Below, one piece after another: positions 6,465 through 7,115 of a stretch of 7,115 bases of DNA (within the stretch, counting starts at the first letter, position 1; each line of letters opens with the position of its first letter). Both the position numbers and the translations under genes were made by a program. The notes below the pieces were generated by a model, which was given only the letters and a program-made list of their open reading frames with translations, had not been told where the DNA came from and searched no databases. This DNA comes from Calditrichaceae bacterium (GTDB lineage: Bacteria; Calditrichota; Calditrichia; Calditrichales; Calditrichaceae), in assembly GCA_030622395.1 (NCBI GenBank), contig JAUXGF010000143.1, positions 1 to 7,115 of the forward strand. The letters run 5' to 3'.

Positions 6465-6535
6465 CATGCCGCCCCAACGGGGCTTCCCACTTTTTTAGGT
6501 TATTTTTTTCTACAAACATTTCGTCCCGCTAGGAC
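6465..6535. repeat. Two related palindromes in direct repeat, 52-bp period
   Basis: CATGCCGCCCCAACGGGGC (6465-6483) and CATTTCGTCCCGCTAGGAC (6517-6535) share the frame CAT..CG.CCC....GG.C at an exact 52-base offset. Each holds a GC-rich short hairpin (GCCCC/GGGGC at 6471-6483; GTCC/GGAC at 6523-6535). On the opposite strand this reads as hairpin followed by CG.AATG or CG.CATG, a dispersed motif I recall from Bacteroidota-like genomes. Confidence 0.6.
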
Positions 6536-6661
6536 TAAAGAATTATCCGGCTTAACTCTGATACAAGAAAAGAATCGAAAAAAAAGTTTTTAACATTTTT
6601 CATGAATTTAACTCATAAGGGACTAATCCGGTCAAACCAAAAGATCAAAGACTTAACTTAT

Positions 6662-6709
6662 AAGGTGCCAATCCCCTCTCCCTTAAAAAACAGAGGGGCC
6701 TTTCACCTT
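6662..6709. repeat. Long imperfect hairpin
   Basis: AAGGTG (6662-6667) pairs with CACCTT (6704-6709), and CCCCTCT (6673-6679) with AGAGGGG (6692-6698), separated by a five-base internal loop on each side and a 12-base apical loop. T-rich sequence follows on the plus strand, but no plus-strand gene ends nearby, so a terminator role is doubtful. Confidence 0.55.
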
Positions 6710-6832
6710 TTTCTTTGAAAAGAGAAGCCGCCTGAAGCAGAGGTTCGTCCACCGACTAAGGGCAGGGGATAAGTTGTTTTAAGGTTTACATTAATAAATA
6801 ACTGTATTATTCATTAAAACAAACACTCCATA

Positions 6833-6864
6833 AATCCAATTCTTCAATTATTCCATTATTCCAA
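6833..6864. repeat. Degenerate 8-bp tandem repeat, cluster 2
   Basis: Four octamers in register: AATCCAAT, TCTTCAAT, TATTCCAT, TATTCCAA. They are less regular than cluster 1, but show the same 8-base period and the same TTCCA/TTCAA wording. Confidence 0.55.
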
Positions 6865-6908
6865 TTCTTTCCCAAGGGACTTCCTCGGAGCAAGACCATA
6901 TTCTTCAA

Positions 6909-6942
6909 AGACCTCAAAGGTTTAAGAAAACCTTTGAGGTCT
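6909..6942 (-). terminator. Perfect 15-bp hairpin after the minus-strand gene ending at 7000
   Basis: AGACCTCAAAGGTTT (6909-6923) and AAACCTTTGAGGTCT (6928-6942) are exact reverse complements around an AAGA loop. It lies 57 bases past the stop codon of the partial gene at the right edge, where a terminator is expected. Only two T residues follow on the minus strand, so it may instead be a mobile REP-like palindrome or a transcript-stabilising hairpin. The structure is certain, the role is not. Confidence 0.5.
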
Positions 6943-6953
6943 CTTCTTCCACC

Positions 6954-6993
6954 ACTCCATTACTCCAACGCTCCATTACTCCAGTACTCCAAT
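6954..6993. repeat. Degenerate 8-bp tandem repeat, cluster 3
   Basis: Five consecutive octamers: ACTCCATT, ACTCCAAC, GCTCCATT, ACTCCAGT, ACTCCAAT. It begins 7 bases from the stop codon of the partial gene at 7000 and is the most regular of the three clusters. Confidence 0.75.
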
Positions 6994-6999
6994 TCTTCA

Positions 7000-7115
7000 T
7001 CAATTCTCTCTTGTTCGTCTTTTTTTCTTAGGTCTTCTTCTTTGCGTTTTTGCTTTTATATGAACTTTATTTCTTCCCGCTTCATCAGTTAAGTTTTCCA
7101 GTAAAATGAAATCAA
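7000..7115 (-). CDS. C-terminal tail of a gene cut by the window edge, possibly RNase R
   Basis: On the minus strand one frame is open from the window edge (first full codon at 7113-7111) to TGA at 7002-7000, giving 37 residues. It starts DFILLENLTDEAG and ends in a strongly basic tail (QRRRPKKKRRTREN). The 'DF-[VIL]-L-[VL]-E' segment followed by a Lys/Arg-rich tail is what I would expect at the end of ribonuclease R (VacB), after its S1 domain, an RNA-degrading 3'-5' exonuclease. A basic-tailed pseudouridine synthase or other RNA-binding protein is also possible. The other two minus-strand frames close within 10 codons of the edge, which supports this one as coding. The family assignment is weak because the body of the protein lies outside. 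Confidence 0.45.
   Translation of the reverse strand, partial: DFILLENLTDEAGRNKVHIKAKTQRRRPKKKRRTREN

Larger units (their letters stand above)
6261..6999. other. Non-coding, repeat-rich stretch upstream of lptD
   Basis: No credible gene is visible. It must contain the lptD promoter (minus strand, near 6261-6350), but I could not pick a convincing -35/-10 pair. It holds three clusters of a degenerate 8-bp tandem repeat (6371-6402, 6833-6864, 6954-6993), a pair of palindromes in direct repeat 52 bases apart (6465-6535), a long imperfect hairpin (6662-6709) and a perfect 15-bp hairpin (6909-6942). Confidence 0.75.

Noticed and set aside
6371..6993. CRISPR-like array
   Set aside because: The repeats are 8-bp tandem units with no unique spacers of constant length, and no cas gene is present.

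Overview
The window looks like a chromosomal stretch from a low-to-moderate GC Gram-negative bacterium, most likely of the Bacteroidota/Ignavibacteria/Calditrichota (FCB) neighbourhood. Pointers are a Bacteroidota-style LptD, a DUF1460-type peptidoglycan amidase domain, an MFSD1-like transporter, and intergenic regions full of short dispersed palindromes. The two complete plus-strand genes and the partial transporter gene have recognisable Shine-Dalgarno sequences; lptD does not. The taxonomic placement is inference only.

Layout. 1-384 (-): N-terminal 128 codons of an MFSD1-like major facilitator transporter, cut by the window edge. 385-999: non-coding, several repeat modules. 1000-1482 (+): small membrane protein of the LiaI/LiaF-like (DUF5668) type, made of three repeated helical hairpins. 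1483-2114: non-coding, with inverted copies of the repeats found left of the gene, so that this gene sits inside two nested pairs of inverted repeats. 2115-3575 (+): secreted protein fusing a 3D (MltA-like double-psi barrel) domain to a DUF1460 (NlpC/P60-like) amidase domain. 3606-6260 (-): lptD, the outer-membrane LPS translocon, convergent with the previous gene. 6261-6999: non-coding, with degenerate 8-bp periodic repeats and hairpins. 7000-7115 (-): basic C-terminal tail of a gene cut by the window edge, perhaps RNase R.

How the genes relate. The two largest genes both serve the cell envelope: one probably hydrolyses peptidoglycan in the periplasm and the other inserts LPS into the outer membrane. 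The DUF5668-like protein may also be an envelope protein. Genes alternate in strand and are widely spaced, so no operon is visible.

I did not find a convincing new defence, mobile or biosynthetic system: no CRISPR, transposase, recombinase, tRNA or rRNA. The most notable items are the 3D-DUF1460 domain fusion, the nested inverted repeats around the small membrane gene, the three clusters of 8-bp periodic repeats, and the highly charged insert in LptD.
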